A stretch of 64,000 bases of DNA from an uncultured SAR116 cluster alpha proteobacterium (lineage in GTDB: Bacteria > Pseudomonadota > Alphaproteobacteria > Puniceispirillales > Marisalimonadaceae): the NCBI GenBank assembly GCA_902622745.1, contig CACNQW010000003.1:26877-90876 (forward strand), given 5' to 3'. The notes under the pieces were generated by a model. The model was not told where the DNA came from, did not search any database, and was given only the letters and a program-made list of their open reading frames with translations. Made by a program: the position numbers and the translations under genes. Of the stretch, positions 46,846-56,288 are shown one piece after another (within the stretch, counting starts at the first letter, position 1; each line of letters begins with the position of its first letter).

Positions 46846-47964
46846 ATGAAGATTATTTTATTTGTTTTACTATTAGTTAGTGCACAAATTGAAGTATATG
46901 CTCAACAAAAACAGTCAAAAAAAAGTTGGGGCAGTAGAGCTGTGCCTGTTGAAGTTATCGAAGCTAAAAAGACTAAATTATACAGTTTGACACCATCTTA
47001 TGGAAGAATTATTTCTTTAGAACCGTATTCAATTATTTCAAAAATCAATGAAGAGGTAAAAAAAATACACGTACTAGAAGGCGCTGAAGTTGTAAAAGGT
47101 CAGAAGCTAATTGAGTTGGAGAACAAAAATATAAAAAGGCTAATTGCTAGATATAAAACTGAAATTTTATACAGCAAAGATAATCTAAAATTCTTAAATG
47201 AAGAATTATCTATTATTAACGATAAACTAAAAAGATTCTTAAATTTAAAAGAAAATAAAGTCATTTCGAATGATTTATTTGATGATTTGAGAATTAAGAA
47301 AATAAATTTGAATAAACAGATTTCAAAAGTTGAGTTTGATTTAAAAAGATTATCTTATCTCCTTTTGTCAAGTAAAGATGATTTAAATAATACTGTAATT
47401 AAATCACCTATAAATGGGAATCTTATTAAATTTGATGTTAAATTGGGTTCTGTTTTAAACAAAGGAGTAAATATTGGTTTAATTTTAGATCCTACAAATA
47501 ATGAAATAGAGACATCTTTAAGATCTGATTTAGCATCAAAGTTAAAACCAGAGTTTCCAGTACAAATTATAATTGATGGTAAGATTTTAAATTCTAAAAT
47601 AAGAGCTATAATTGCATCAGAAAATATAAAAACTGGATCTAGATTCTTAAAAATTAAATTACCAAAATCTCTTCCAATAGAATTTAATTTTCCAAACAAA
47701 AGAATTGAATTAAAAGTTCCGATAAATGATGGTAAGTCTAGATTAATTATACCTAAAGATGGCTTAATTGCAGATGGTATTGAAAAATTAGTTTACATAG
47801 TTGAGAAAAATAAAGTTAAAAGAAAAACGGTTATTCTAGGACAATCATTTAAAGATCAAATTGAAATAAAATCTGGAATAAATGAAGGTGACTTAGTTGT
47901 TATCAAAGGTAATGAAAACATTAGACCTAATCAATCTGTAAAAATTAAGAAAAATAAAAAATGA
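46846..47964 (+). CDS. RND efflux periplasmic adaptor (membrane fusion protein)
   Basis: A 372-residue MFP that links an RND pump to an outer-membrane channel. It has a signal peptide (MKIILFVLLLVSAQIEVYA), a biotinyl-lipoyl-like motif split around a helical hairpin (EVKKIHVLEGAEVVKGQKLIEL, and TVIKSPINGNLIKFDVKLGSVLNKGVNIGLIL), and beta-barrel and membrane-proximal domains near the C-terminus (VYIVEKNKVKRKTVILGQ). It overlaps the start of the RND gene by 4 bases (ATGA). No outer-membrane factor gene is adjacent. Confidence 0.9.
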   Translation: MKIILFVLLLVSAQIEVYAQQKQSKKSWGSRAVPVEVIEAKKTKLYSLTPSYGRIISLEPYSIISKINEEVKKIHVLEGAEVVKGQKLIELENKNIKRLIARYKTEILYSKDNLKFLNEELSIINDKLKRFLNLKENKVISNDLFDDLRIKKINLNKQISKVEFDLKRLSYLLLSSKDDLNNTVIKSPINGNLIKFDVKLGSVLNKGVNIGLILDPTNNEIETSLRSDLASKLKPEFPVQIIIDGKILNSKIRAIIASENIKTGSRFLKIKLPKSLPIEFNFPNKRIELKVPINDGKSRLIIPKDGLIADGIEKLVYIVEKNKVKRKTVILGQSFKDQIEIKSGINEGDLVVIKGNENIRPNQSVKIKKNKK

Positions 47965-50900
47965 AAGACTTTATAAGGCTTTGTATACTTAACCCAGTAG
48001 CAATTTTAGCTCTGGTTATGTTAACCATAGTTTTTGGTGTTGTTGCTTTTAAAAATATCCCAATACAAATGACACCAGACATAGATAAACCTATTCTTCA
48101 AGTTCGCGTGTCCTGGCCTGGTGCTTCACCTGATGATGTTGAAAGAGAAATAATTACAAGATTAGAGAGATCAATCAGTTCTTTATCAGCCGTTGAAAAG
48201 ATAGAATCAGATAGTAGATACGGTTCAGGCAGAGTCACTATAACATATAATATTGGTGAAAATATAGACAATGCTACAATTAAATTGTTGAATAGAATTT
48301 CAACAATTAACGGACTTCCTGAAGAAGCCTCAAAACCTGTAGTTAGGACATCTAATTCAGAAGACAGCCCTATATCAAGATTAGTTTTAATTAAAACAAA
48401 AGACTCTAAAATTGGTGAGATGACCACTTTAGGTGATTTAGTTGAATTTGAAATAATAGAAAATCTATCAAGAATTGATGGTGTTTCCGAAGTTACATTT
48501 AGAGGAGGTAGTAAAAAAGAATTAAAAATTAGTGTAGATATGCAAAAGCTTGCTAATTTTGGCATTAATATCAATAGTTTGTTTAATTCTCTTAAAAATA
48601 GCTCTGCCCAACTAACGGCAGGAGAATTAATTGAGGGTAAAAGAACCTATACCCTTAGAGCTGAATCAATTGCTTATACTCCTGAAAGTGCTCAAAATAT
48701 AATTATAAAAACTGATAATTTATCTAGCACTAGCAGTACTTTAGTGAAATTAGGTGATGTTGCTAATATTTTTATTTCTTACAAAGATCCAACTAGTTTT
48801 AGAAGAATTAATGGTGAAGATGCAATAACCTTTGCGGTTTTAAGAGAACCAGGAGCGAATGTTGTCAAAACTATGGAATTATTAAATAAGGAAATAGAAA
48901 GTTTAAACAAGACAAACTTAAACAATAAAGGTTTAGAATTGTATAATGTATATGATGAAACCGTTTACATTAATAATGCAATAGATTTAGTTCAACAAAA
49001 CATAATCATTGGAGGAATTCTAGCTATTTGTGTTTTGATGATTTTCTTAAGAAATATTAGACCTACACTTATAATTATGTTTGCTATTCCAGTTTCAGTT
49101 GTCGGAACGTTTGTAATAATTTCTTCTTTAGGGCTTTCAATAAATGTTATTTCTTTAGCAGGTTTAGCTTTTGCTGTTGGTATGGTTGTTGACGCTTCTA
49201 TTGTTTGTCAAGAAAACATATATAGACTTAGTCAATCTGGTTTAAATTCAAAAAAAGCAGCATTAAATGGTGCTTTGCAGGTATGGAAACCTATTTTAGG
49301 TTCTGCATTAACCACTGTGGTTGTTTTTATACCAGTTTTGATGGTTGATCTTCCTGTAGGGCAGTTATTTCGAGATATTGCTGTTGCCATATCTGTTTCT
49401 GTAATTTTCTCTGTTTTAGTATCATTAACGCTAATACCTACAATGGCTAATATTTCATTAAGAAGAAATAAACTTAATCAAGAGAAAATATTTAAGATAC
49501 TTGTAATTGACAACTTAGCTAATAATTTTAAAACATGGATATTAAAGTATATTGAATGGTCCCTTGAAACATCAAAAAGAGGTTTAACAGTAATATTTAG
49601 CATTATTTTTATATCGTTTATTTTTGTTTTTTCATTTATCCCTCCTTTGGATTATTTACCAGATGGAAACAGAAACTTTGTATTTGCAAGAATTATTGTT
49701 CCTCCAGGGTATAATAAAGAGGCTACATTAGAAATTGCACGAGCAATGGAAAAATCAGCTCAACCATTGTGGGAAAAGAAAACTGATGTTGAAGGTGAAA
49801 AGCCCAAAATATCCAGGTTCTTTTTTGTGGCATATTCAGGAGGTGCTTTTGCTGGTGCTACGACCGAAAATGCTAAACGAGTAAAAGAAATTTTACCAAT
49901 TTTAACTAATCCTGTTAGAGCTCAACCTGGTGCAAGGGCATTTGCTCAACAAGCATCACTTTTTGGAAGATCTGTTGGAGGGTCTCGTTCAATAAGAGTT
50001 AATATTACAGGACCTTCACTAAAAAAGATAAAACCAGTTGCACAAAATTTATTTAGAGTTATTAGAAAGGAATTTCCTCCATCAGATGGTCATCAGGTAC
50101 GTTCCATACCAACTTTAAATAATGGTGTTCCTCAGGTGATAATAAAGCCAAATAACTTGAAATTGTCAGAGTATGGTATTTCAGCTAGAGAATTTGCAAC
50201 TGTTTTGGATGTTTACAATGATGGTTTAAGAGTTTCTGAAGTTCCTTTTGAAGGAAGGTTAATAGATATGACATTGTTATCTAGCAAAAGAAATTTTAAT
50301 AAAATTGACGACTTAGAGAATTTTTCTTTTGTAACAAATAGTGGAGAAAATATAACGCTGTCTCAGGTTGCTGATTTAGAAATAGTAGGTCTTCCTAATC
50401 AAATAAAACGCCTTTCAGGTAAAAGAGTTTTGTCTATACAATTAAGACCTAATGAAGACATTTCATTAGAGGAATCAATTAAAGTTTTAAATGATAAATT
50501 AATTAAGCCCTTAAATGATAAACTTCCTAAAGGTGTCTTTGTAAATATATCTGGTGCTGCAAGTGAATTAGAAAGAACATGGAATAGCATGCAGCAAAAT
50601 GTCTTAATTGCAATTTTTGTGATATTTATTCTTTTAACAATTTTAATGAAATCATTTACACTACCTTTAATAGTTTTAGTCATTGTTCCTTCTGCAGCAG
50701 TGGGTGGAATTATGGCATTAATTATTATAAATTTGTTTATTAAACAACCTTTGGACATGTTAACTATGCTAGGCTTCATAATATTAACAGGAGTAGTTGT
50801 TAATAATTCAATTTTAATGGTAGAGCAAACAGTTTGGCATAAAAAACATGAAAATTTAACACTTAAAAATTGTATTATAGAAGCTACAAAGAATAGAATT

Positions 50901-51101
50901 AGACCTATTTTTATGTCTACCTTAACTAGTTTATTCGGTCTAACACCTTTACTTTTATTTCCAGGAGCTGGGTCTGAACTTTATAGAGGTATTGGCGCAG
51001 TTATTTTTGGAGGTTTAACAATGTCAACGTTACTTACTTTTTTTATGATTCCTCCATTATTAATGATAGCTTTGAAATATCAAAAAAGTAATTTAACTTA
51101 A
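47961..51101 (+). CDS. RND-family efflux transporter permease (AcrB-type)
   Basis: A 1046-residue inner-membrane pump driven by proton influx. It has the twelve-helix, two-porter-domain layout of AcrB/MexB: N-terminal NPVAILALVMLTIVFGVVAFKNIPIQMTPDIDKP, and helix 4 GLAFAVGMVVDASIVCQENIYRL. Only one of the usual two adjacent Asp residues is kept here, as VVDAS. The second half has GFIILTGVVVNNSILMVEQ. The substrate is unknown. Co-translated with the adaptor gene; its stop overlaps the convergent mocA by 4 bases (TTAA). Confidence 0.94.
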   Translation: MKDFIRLCILNPVAILALVMLTIVFGVVAFKNIPIQMTPDIDKPILQVRVSWPGASPDDVEREIITRLERSISSLSAVEKIESDSRYGSGRVTITYNIGENIDNATIKLLNRISTINGLPEEASKPVVRTSNSEDSPISRLVLIKTKDSKIGEMTTLGDLVEFEIIENLSRIDGVSEVTFRGGSKKELKISVDMQKLANFGININSLFNSLKNSSAQLTAGELIEGKRTYTLRAESIAYTPESAQNIIIKTDNLSSTSSTLVKLGDVANIFISYKDPTSFRRINGEDAITFAVLREPGANVVKTMELLNKEIESLNKTNLNNKGLELYNVYDETVYINNAIDLVQQNIIIGGILAICVLMIFLRNIRPTLIIMFAIPVSVVGTFVIISSLGLSINVISLAGLAFAVGMVVDASIVCQENIYRLSQSGLNSKKAALNGALQVWKPILGSALTTVVVFIPVLMVDLPVGQLFRDIAVAISVSVIFSVLVSLTLIPTMANISLRRNKLNQEKIFKILVIDNLANNFKTWILKYIEWSLETSKRGLTVIFSIIFISFIFVFSFIPPLDYLPDGNRNFVFARIIVPPGYNKEATLEIARAMEKSAQPLWEKKTDVEGEKPKISRFFFVAYSGGAFAGATTENAKRVKEILPILTNPVRAQPGARAFAQQASLFGRSVGGSRSIRVNITGPSLKKIKPVAQNLFRVIRKEFPPSDGHQVRSIPTLNNGVPQVIIKPNNLKLSEYGISAREFATVLDVYNDGLRVSEVPFEGRLIDMTLLSSKRNFNKIDDLENFSFVTNSGENITLSQVADLEIVGLPNQIKRLSGKRVLSIQLRPNEDISLEESIKVLNDKLIKPLNDKLPKGVFVNISGAASELERTWNSMQQNVLIAIFVIFILLTILMKSFTLPLIVLVIVPSAAVGGIMALIIINLFIKQPLDMLTMLGFIILTGVVVNNSILMVEQTVWHKKHENLTLKNCIIEATKNRIRPIFMSTLTSLFGLTPLLLFPGAGSELYRGIGAVIFGGLTMSTLLTFFMIPPLLMIALKYQKSNLT

Positions 51102-51706
51102 AAATTTAATTTTTTATTTAATAGTTTTGCTTTTAACAACTCATATTTAGTATCTATGTCAAAAATAGTTCCATAGCTACATGGCACGTGAATAAAATCT
51201 TTAGAGGGTAAAAATTTTCTAGCACCTTCATCTCTTTTTAGGTTTTTTAACAAATTAAAATAGATTTTTGGAATTATTAAAGGGTTCCCCATTTTCTTAT
51301 TGTAACATGGGGAAATAATTTTATTTTTTTTTTGAACAAAGGTATTAATTAGTTTTTGAAAATCTTTAATAGAAATTAAAGGCATATCTCCAGGAATAAA
51401 CATTATGCCATTTTTATTTATTTTTTTTTTAAAAATAAATGATACTGAACTCCCTAAACCATTCTTGTAATTTTTGTTATAAAAAATTTTTACATCATAT
51501 TTATTTAGTGTTTTTTTTAAAGAATTATAATTATTTCCACCAATTACTACTATGTTATTTTTATTTGAATCAATTTGAATTAATCTATCTAAAATAGTTT
51601 CAATAACAGTTTTCCCATTAATTTTTTCTAAGATTTTATTTTTAATTCCATATCTTTTGCTTAATCCGGCCGCTAAAATAACCTTTATGATTTTATTATT
51701 TTTCAA
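51098..51706 (-). CDS. mocA: Molybdenum cofactor cytidylyltransferase-like NTP transferase
   Basis: A 202-residue MobA-like nucleotidyltransferase: KVILAAGLSKRYGIKNKI (LAAG...R signature with K further on), GIMFIPGDMPLISIKDFQKL (PGDMP metal site) and MGNPLIIPK. MocA makes the cytidine-dinucleotide form of Moco used by xanthine dehydrogenase-family enzymes. It starts at TTG 51706, overlapping the xdhC stop (TTGA); this coupling with xdhC supports the call. No molybdo-hydroxylase gene is in the window. Confidence 0.82.
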   Translation of the reverse strand: MKNNKIIKVILAAGLSKRYGIKNKILEKINGKTVIETILDRLIQIDSNKNNIVVIGGNNYNSLKKTLNKYDVKIFYNKNYKNGLGSSVSFIFKKKINKNGIMFIPGDMPLISIKDFQKLINTFVQKKNKIISPCYNKKMGNPLIIPKIYFNLLKNLKRDEGARKFLPSKDFIHVPCSYGTIFDIDTKYELLKAKLLNKKLNF

Positions 51707-52656
51707 AAACTTCTTCTTACTTGTGTAATTTCAGCCATGATAGAAAGAGCAATTTCTTGTGGTGTTTTAGATGAAATATGTAATCCAATTGGTGCATGAA
51801 TTTTATTAATTTGATCCAAATTATAGCCTTCACTTTTAAGTCTTTCAATTCTACTTGCATGAGTTCTTCTACTCCCAAGGGAACCAACATAACCAGCATC
51901 AGAATTTAAAGCTATTTTTAATGCAAGATCATCTATTTTAGGATCATGGGTCAGTGTAACTATATTGTCTGAAAAATTAAAATTGTAATTTTCTAATGCA
52001 ACATCTGGCCATTTGTTAATAATTATATCATTTGGGAATCTTTTTTTATTCGCAAAATATTCTCTTGGGTCAATTATTATCACTTCGTATTCACATATAT
52101 TTGCTAATGAAGAGAGTGCTTGTGATAGATGAACTCCTCCTATTATAAAAAGCCGTGGTTTTGGGTCAATTATATGATAAAAAATATTTTTTTTATGATC
52201 TAAGTAACTAGTTTTTTTTTGTTCTTTATCTAATTTTGAAATAATTTCTCTTTTTCCATTTTTACAATCTGCTTTAATTATAACTCTTTCCCTTTTATGA
52301 ATCATTTCTTTAGCTTTAAATATAATTTTATCGTTATCTTCTAATGGGTTTATTAATATTTTTAAATTACCACCACATGCTAGTCCAACTTCCCATGCTA
52401 AATCATTTGTGATTCCATAATCTTTAATTCTGTGTTTTTTATCTTTTAAAGAATCTAGAGCTTCTGTTATTACTGAGTTTTCAACACATCCACCAGATAC
52501 AGATCCTATAATTTCTCCTGTCTCATTAATGGCCATTTGACCGCCAACTTGTCTAGGAGCACTTCCCCATGTTGATATAACAGTCGCAATTGCTACTTTA
52601 TTTTTTTCTTTTAACCAATTAAAAGTTGGTGTGATAATATCGTCTAAATTATTCAT
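51703..52656 (-). CDS. XdhC/CoxI-family molybdenum-cofactor insertion protein
   Basis: A 317-residue XdhC-family protein that binds and protects Moco and inserts its sulfurated form into xanthine dehydrogenase-type enzymes. N-terminal domain: VAIATVISTWGSAPRQVGGQMAINETGEIIGSVSGGCVE, with the conserved Cys. The C-terminal Rossmann domain has RLFIIGGVHLSQALSSLA and IVTLTHDPKIDDLALKIAL, then GYVGSLGSRRTHASRIERL and IHAPIGLHISSKTPQEIALSIMAEI. It is complete and translationally coupled to mocA. Confidence 0.92.
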   Translation of the reverse strand: MNNLDDIITPTFNWLKEKNKVAIATVISTWGSAPRQVGGQMAINETGEIIGSVSGGCVENSVITEALDSLKDKKHRIKDYGITNDLAWEVGLACGGNLKILINPLEDNDKIIFKAKEMIHKRERVIIKADCKNGKREIISKLDKEQKKTSYLDHKKNIFYHIIDPKPRLFIIGGVHLSQALSSLANICEYEVIIIDPREYFANKKRFPNDIIINKWPDVALENYNFNFSDNIVTLTHDPKIDDLALKIALNSDAGYVGSLGSRRTHASRIERLKSEGYNLDQINKIHAPIGLHISSKTPQEIALSIMAEITQVRRSF

Positions 52657-52735
52657 ATTTTATTTTAATTTATTAACTAATTATATTATATTGATAATAT
52701 CATTAAACAATAAATACAAACAAGGCTGTTAATAA

Positions 52736-53326
52736 ATGTTAAATCAATCAAATGCTTTCAATGCTGATACTTGGGTCGGAAATCTTATAAGTAAGAATAC
52801 TGAAAACATTAATATAAAAATACTATTTTTAATTATTACAGTTTTTTTTGGGAGTTTGTTACTTATTGCTTCTGCAAAAATTAAAGTTCCACTTTATCCA
52901 GTTCCTATGACTTTGCAACCAATGGCAGTATTAATGATAGCAATGTTGTATGGAAGAAATTTGGCAACTCTGACAGTTGGATTATATATTTTTAAAGGTA
53001 TTATTGGATTACCTGTTTTTGCATTTGGAGGTGGTTTAATGTATTTAATGGGTCCAACCGGAGGTTTTATTTTAGGTTTTTTTGCAAGTGCTATCATAAT
53101 AGGGTATTTAGCTGACCGTGGTTGGGGGAAAAAATTTTCACTATCAATAATATCAATGTTAATTGGTATGGTTATAATTTATACTTTAGGTATTTTTCAA
53201 TTAGCACTCTTAAATGGATTTAATTACGCTTTACTGAAAGGTTTTTATCCTTTTTTGTTAGGTGATTTCTATAAATTGCTTTTAGCTGGAATTATTACTC
53301 CTTATTTTTGGAAGTTATATAAATAA
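52736..53326 (+). CDS. bioY: Biotin transporter BioY
   Basis: The substrate-binding S component of the biotin ECF transporter. The 196-residue membrane protein has SAKIKVPLYPVPMTLQPMAVLMIAMLYGRNLATLTVGLYIFKGIIGLPVFAFGGGLMYLMGPTGGFILGFF, which matches the BioY core. About six helices are predictable. No bioM/bioN genes are adjacent; solitary BioY can work alone or with a shared module. Biotin uptake, and possibly auxotrophy, is inferred. Confidence 0.92.
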   Translation: MLNQSNAFNADTWVGNLISKNTENINIKILFLIITVFFGSLLLIASAKIKVPLYPVPMTLQPMAVLMIAMLYGRNLATLTVGLYIFKGIIGLPVFAFGGGLMYLMGPTGGFILGFFASAIIIGYLADRGWGKKFSLSIISMLIGMVIIYTLGIFQLALLNGFNYALLKGFYPFLLGDFYKLLLAGIITPYFWKLYK

Positions 53327-53340
53327 CTTAAATTATAATT

Positions 53341-53724
53341 TTGAAAAACATAAATATTGATGTATTAGACGCTTTTAATTTTTTGTCAAAAAACCTTAAT
53401 TCTCATTTGATAGATACTCGATCAGATTTAGAATGGAAGATAACTGGAATACCAGATTTATCGTCAATTAATAAAGAAACTAATTTAATTAATTGGGGCC
53501 CAGTTCTGGATAAAAATTTTTTTGAAAACTATCAAAAATTTCTTTTAAATTCATTTAACCAAGAAGATAGTTTATTATTTATATGTAGATCAGGTTCAAG
53601 ATCACTTGTGGCAACACAATTAGCAATTGAACTTGGTTTCAACAATAGCTTTAATATATATGCAGGGTTTGATAATGAAAGCGATCAAAACTGGAAGAAA
53701 AATTTACCAGTAAAATTTATCTAA
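53341..53724 (+). CDS. Rhodanese-like domain protein
   Basis: A 127-residue single-domain sulfurtransferase-like protein: SHLIDTRSDLEWKITGIPDLS near the N-terminus and the active loop LLFICRSGSRSLVATQLAIELGF with the catalytic Cys, six residues of loop and Ser/Arg. The start must be TTG at 53341, since no ATG precedes the conserved start. It follows bioY by 14 bases; rhodaneses of this small type often sit next to unrelated metabolic genes in Alphaproteobacteria. The stop overlaps the next, convergent gene by 4 bases (CTAA). Confidence 0.87.
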   Translation: MKNINIDVLDAFNFLSKNLNSHLIDTRSDLEWKITGIPDLSSINKETNLINWGPVLDKNFFENYQKFLLNSFNQEDSLLFICRSGSRSLVATQLAIELGFNNSFNIYAGFDNESDQNWKKNLPVKFI

Positions 53725-53999
53725 GCGTCATTTATATAATTTTTATTATTTTTTGAGCTATCTGTTTGAGAATTATCAATTAAATCTTCTAACGCATCTT
53801 CAAAAGCAACAAGTTCAATATTTTCGTTAAGTTCAATATTATCGATTAAATATTCTTCAGGTGAGATATTTTCATCATGTTGGACATTTACAGCGATTAT
53901 AGCTGCAATTGTGGAAGTAACTTTTTTATTTTTTTTCTTAAAATTATTAAAGTTAATAATATTTGAACTTGTTTTTTTATCTTTGGTTTCAGCAGACAT
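53721..53999 (-). CDS. Small acidic hypothetical protein, 92 aa
   Basis: Not recognised. The protein has a Lys-rich beginning (NFNNFKKKNKKVTS), a short hydrophobic helix (TIAAIIAVNVQ), and an acidic remainder (ENISPEEYLIDNIELNENIELVAFEDALEDLID). There is no signal peptide or full membrane span. ATG 53999 with AAGG upstream is better than the in-frame TTG at 54002. It lies just downstream of the tandem-repeat gene on the same strand and may share its transcript. Confidence 0.5.
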   Translation of the reverse strand: MSAETKDKKTSSNIINFNNFKKKNKKVTSTIAAIIAVNVQHDENISPEEYLIDNIELNENIELVAFEDALEDLIDNSQTDSSKNNKNYINDA

Positions 54000-54062
54000 C
54001 AATATACCTTATTATTAATAACACAAAATTTACATTAATTACAATATATCATTATAGATCAA

Positions 54063-55223
54063 TTATTGACCAACTCTACGGATAATTATTCTTCCTGAAG
54101 GTCTGTTATTAACATTTTCAACTGTTCTAGTTGAGAGACTATATAGGTTTGTTTCAATACCAAAATTATCAACAACTGCAACTCTTGTTCTTATTTGGTA
54201 TCCAACTAATTCTTGGTTAAGATTAAGAGATGGACCGCTAACACTATTAAGAGCAATCCAATTACGCCCATCTTTTGATTTTTCCCAACTAATATTAATT
54301 GAAGCTATTCCATCCTCGTCCGATAATGAATTTGAAATCGCTTTAAGAATTGAGCCTTCTCTTGGCATGCCGTTTATTGTAACATCTCCTTGAACAGGGT
54401 CGTCTAGATTATCGATAGATTCTGATGGGCTGGTGTATAACACTTCTCTGGTACCATGACTATCAACATATGAAACAACAGCTCTAAAAGAATAGTTTAC
54501 GTGTTCTTGTTGTAATCTTAGAACTTCACCATTTTCTGATGGAAAAGCTTCCCAATCAGACTGTGATGAAGATCTTTGCCAAGAGATTTCAAATCCACCT
54601 ATGCCATCTTCATCTGATATACTTGATGTATCAACAACAAGAGCACTATCTTCTACCGGCGTTCCAATAAGTCTTGCAGAACCAGTAGGTTTATCATTAA
54701 CATTTTTTACTTTAGATGATGGTGGGCTAATTAAGCTCTCTAAATTACCTTGACCATCAACATATGAAATTACAACTCTTAATTTTTTACCCACATGAAT
54801 TTCTCTTGGAGTGAATGATTGACTCACTTCTTTACTTATGTTTTTCCATGAACTTCCCGTATCTGATATTTGCCATTGAACACTCACTTGACCCATTCCA
54901 TCAGAGTCGATGACTGACGACAAATCAACAATTAAGGGCTCATCTTCTACTGCCGAAAAACCTGAAACAGTTGATTCTTGAGTATTGTTAGAGGTTTTTG
55001 AATTTGAGGAACCTTTATTTTTTTTTGTTGTTAAATTTTTGCTTTTTGTTTTGTAAACAGTACTGTGATCATGTTGTTTAATATTTGATTTAGTTTGATA
55101 AACTTTTTTGTCTTTAATACTTGGGTCACCTCCCGCAATTGAAACATTTAAATTAACAGTTGCAATAGTGAGAAACGTTGCTAATGAGGTATATCCACAA
55201 AATTTAGCTAAAAATGTATGCAT
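54063..55223 (-). CDS. Secreted tandem-repeat (Ig-like/cadherin-like) protein
   Basis: A 386-residue protein with a signal peptide (about 30 residues, ending near NVSIAGG), a Lys/Thr/Ser-rich linker (about 35-80), and three repeats of roughly 90 residues. Each repeat has a SDEDGIG-like loop (DSDGMG, SDEDGIG, SDEDGIA), an ISWxxSxDxxxW-like core, a V/I-x-Y/V-V-D-x-x-G strand, and the connector V-x-N-V/L-N-x-x-P-x-G. A fourth repeat begins (RPSGRIIIRRVGQ) and stops at once. Such repeats are known from giant alphaproteobacterial surface adhesins, so this is either a small relative or a shortened one. ATG 55223 has GGAG 6 bases upstream. Confidence 0.75.
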   Translation of the reverse strand: MHTFLAKFCGYTSLATFLTIATVNLNVSIAGGDPSIKDKKVYQTKSNIKQHDHSTVYKTKSKNLTTKKNKGSSNSKTSNNTQESTVSGFSAVEDEPLIVDLSSVIDSDGMGQVSVQWQISDTGSSWKNISKEVSQSFTPREIHVGKKLRVVISYVDGQGNLESLISPPSSKVKNVNDKPTGSARLIGTPVEDSALVVDTSSISDEDGIGGFEISWQRSSSQSDWEAFPSENGEVLRLQQEHVNYSFRAVVSYVDSHGTREVLYTSPSESIDNLDDPVQGDVTINGMPREGSILKAISNSLSDEDGIASINISWEKSKDGRNWIALNSVSGPSLNLNQELVGYQIRTRVAVVDNFGIETNLYSLSTRTVENVNNRPSGRIIIRRVGQ

Positions 55224-55302
55224 TAAGATCTCCAAACTTATAATATAAAATATTATATCATCCTATAAAATAAGATATTTTTATTTTTAATCAACAAAAT
55301 AT

Positions 55303-55557
55303 TTATTTATCAAAATTTTTAATTATTTCGTCGATTTCTTTGATCTGCAGGTTAAGGCTTAATTTAATGCTATTTAATTTATCAATAATATTGCTATTGC
55401 TTTGGTTTAAAGCAATATTTTTATCATCTGGAACAATATTTGTTAGAACCATACTATATTCGTCTTTAGAGTTTAAATCTAAATTTTTAGCAAATTTTTC
55501 TATATTTGATAATTCTTCTTCTAATTTATCTAACTTGTTTTCTTCAGATTTAAACAT
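55303..55557 (-). CDS. Small coiled-coil hypothetical protein, 84 aa
   Basis: Not recognised. It is charged and helical, with two likely coiled coils (EENKLDKLEEELSNIEKFAKNL and IIDKLNSIKLSLNLQIKEIDEIIKNF) and no signal or membrane segment. I chose ATG 55557, which has AAAGG seven bases upstream, over the ATG at 55572. It lies upstream of the repeat protein on the same strand, with an 79-base gap, and is divergent from psd, so their promoters share the 39 bases between. Confidence 0.5.
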   Translation of the reverse strand: MFKSEENKLDKLEEELSNIEKFAKNLDLNSKDEYSMVLTNIVPDDKNIALNQSNSNIIDKLNSIKLSLNLQIKEIDEIIKNFDK

Positions 55558-55595
55558 TATAATACCTTTCATTAATATTCATAGGTTTTAAAAAA

Positions 55596-56285
55596 ATGTC
55601 AATATTAGATTCGATCAAAAATAGTATATTTATCCCAATTCATCCATCTGGATTACCGTTTATTATTATATTCTGTTTAATAACTTTAATAATCGGTTGG
55701 ATTTGGTCTCCTTTGTTTTTTATTGGGTTAATTTTTACTTTATGGTGTATATATTTTTTTAGAAATCCTGAGAGGGTTGTTCCAAAAAATAGTGATAATA
55801 ACTTGGTTATAGCTCCAGCTGATGGAAAAATTATTGAAATAAAAGAGATTACTCCAGATGAAGAGATCGGCTTACCTAAAAATAAATATATCAAAATTGG
55901 AATATTTATGAATGTTTTCAATGTGCATGTAAATAGATCACCAATGTCTGGTACAATATATAAAAGAAATTATATACCTGGCCTATTTTTCAATGCTAGC
56001 TTAGATAAAGCATCTAAAGAAAATGAGAGATTATCTTTGGTAATGAATGTTAATAATAGGGTTAAAATAGCTTTTGTACAAATTGCTGGGTTATTAGCAA
56101 GAAGAATTGTAAATGACGCTCAAGAAGGAAATAAACTTATAACTGGTCAAATTTTTGGTATAATAAGATTTGGAAGTAAAGTTGATGTTTATATTCCAAT
56201 AGGGTCAAAAATTAACGTTTTACAAGGACAGACTTCAATTGCAGGAGAAACTATTCTTGCTGAGATAGCTCCAAAAAAAAAATAA
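55596..56285 (+). CDS. psd: Phosphatidylserine decarboxylase proenzyme
   Basis: Makes phosphatidylethanolamine. The 229-residue short-form Psd has an N-terminal membrane region of two helices (PFIIIFCLITLIIGWIWSPLFFIGLIF), FFRNPERVVP, VIAPADGKIIEIKEI, IFMNVFNVHVNRSPMSG and, near the C-terminus, IIRFGSKVDVYIP. The Gly-Ser there is the self-cleavage site that creates the pyruvoyl group. It precedes pssA by 3 bases, the classic psd-pssA pair. Confidence 0.96.
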   Translation: MSILDSIKNSIFIPIHPSGLPFIIIFCLITLIIGWIWSPLFFIGLIFTLWCIYFFRNPERVVPKNSDNNLVIAPADGKIIEIKEITPDEEIGLPKNKYIKIGIFMNVFNVHVNRSPMSGTIYKRNYIPGLFFNASLDKASKENERLSLVMNVNNRVKIAFVQIAGLLARRIVNDAQEGNKLITGQIFGIIRFGSKVDVYIPIGSKINVLQGQTSIAGETILAEIAPKKK

Positions 56286-56288
56286 ATA

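Noticed and set aside
51717-51899. A 60-codon frame on the minus strand inside xdhC
   Set aside because: It lies wholly within a clear xdhC gene in another frame and shows no family features.
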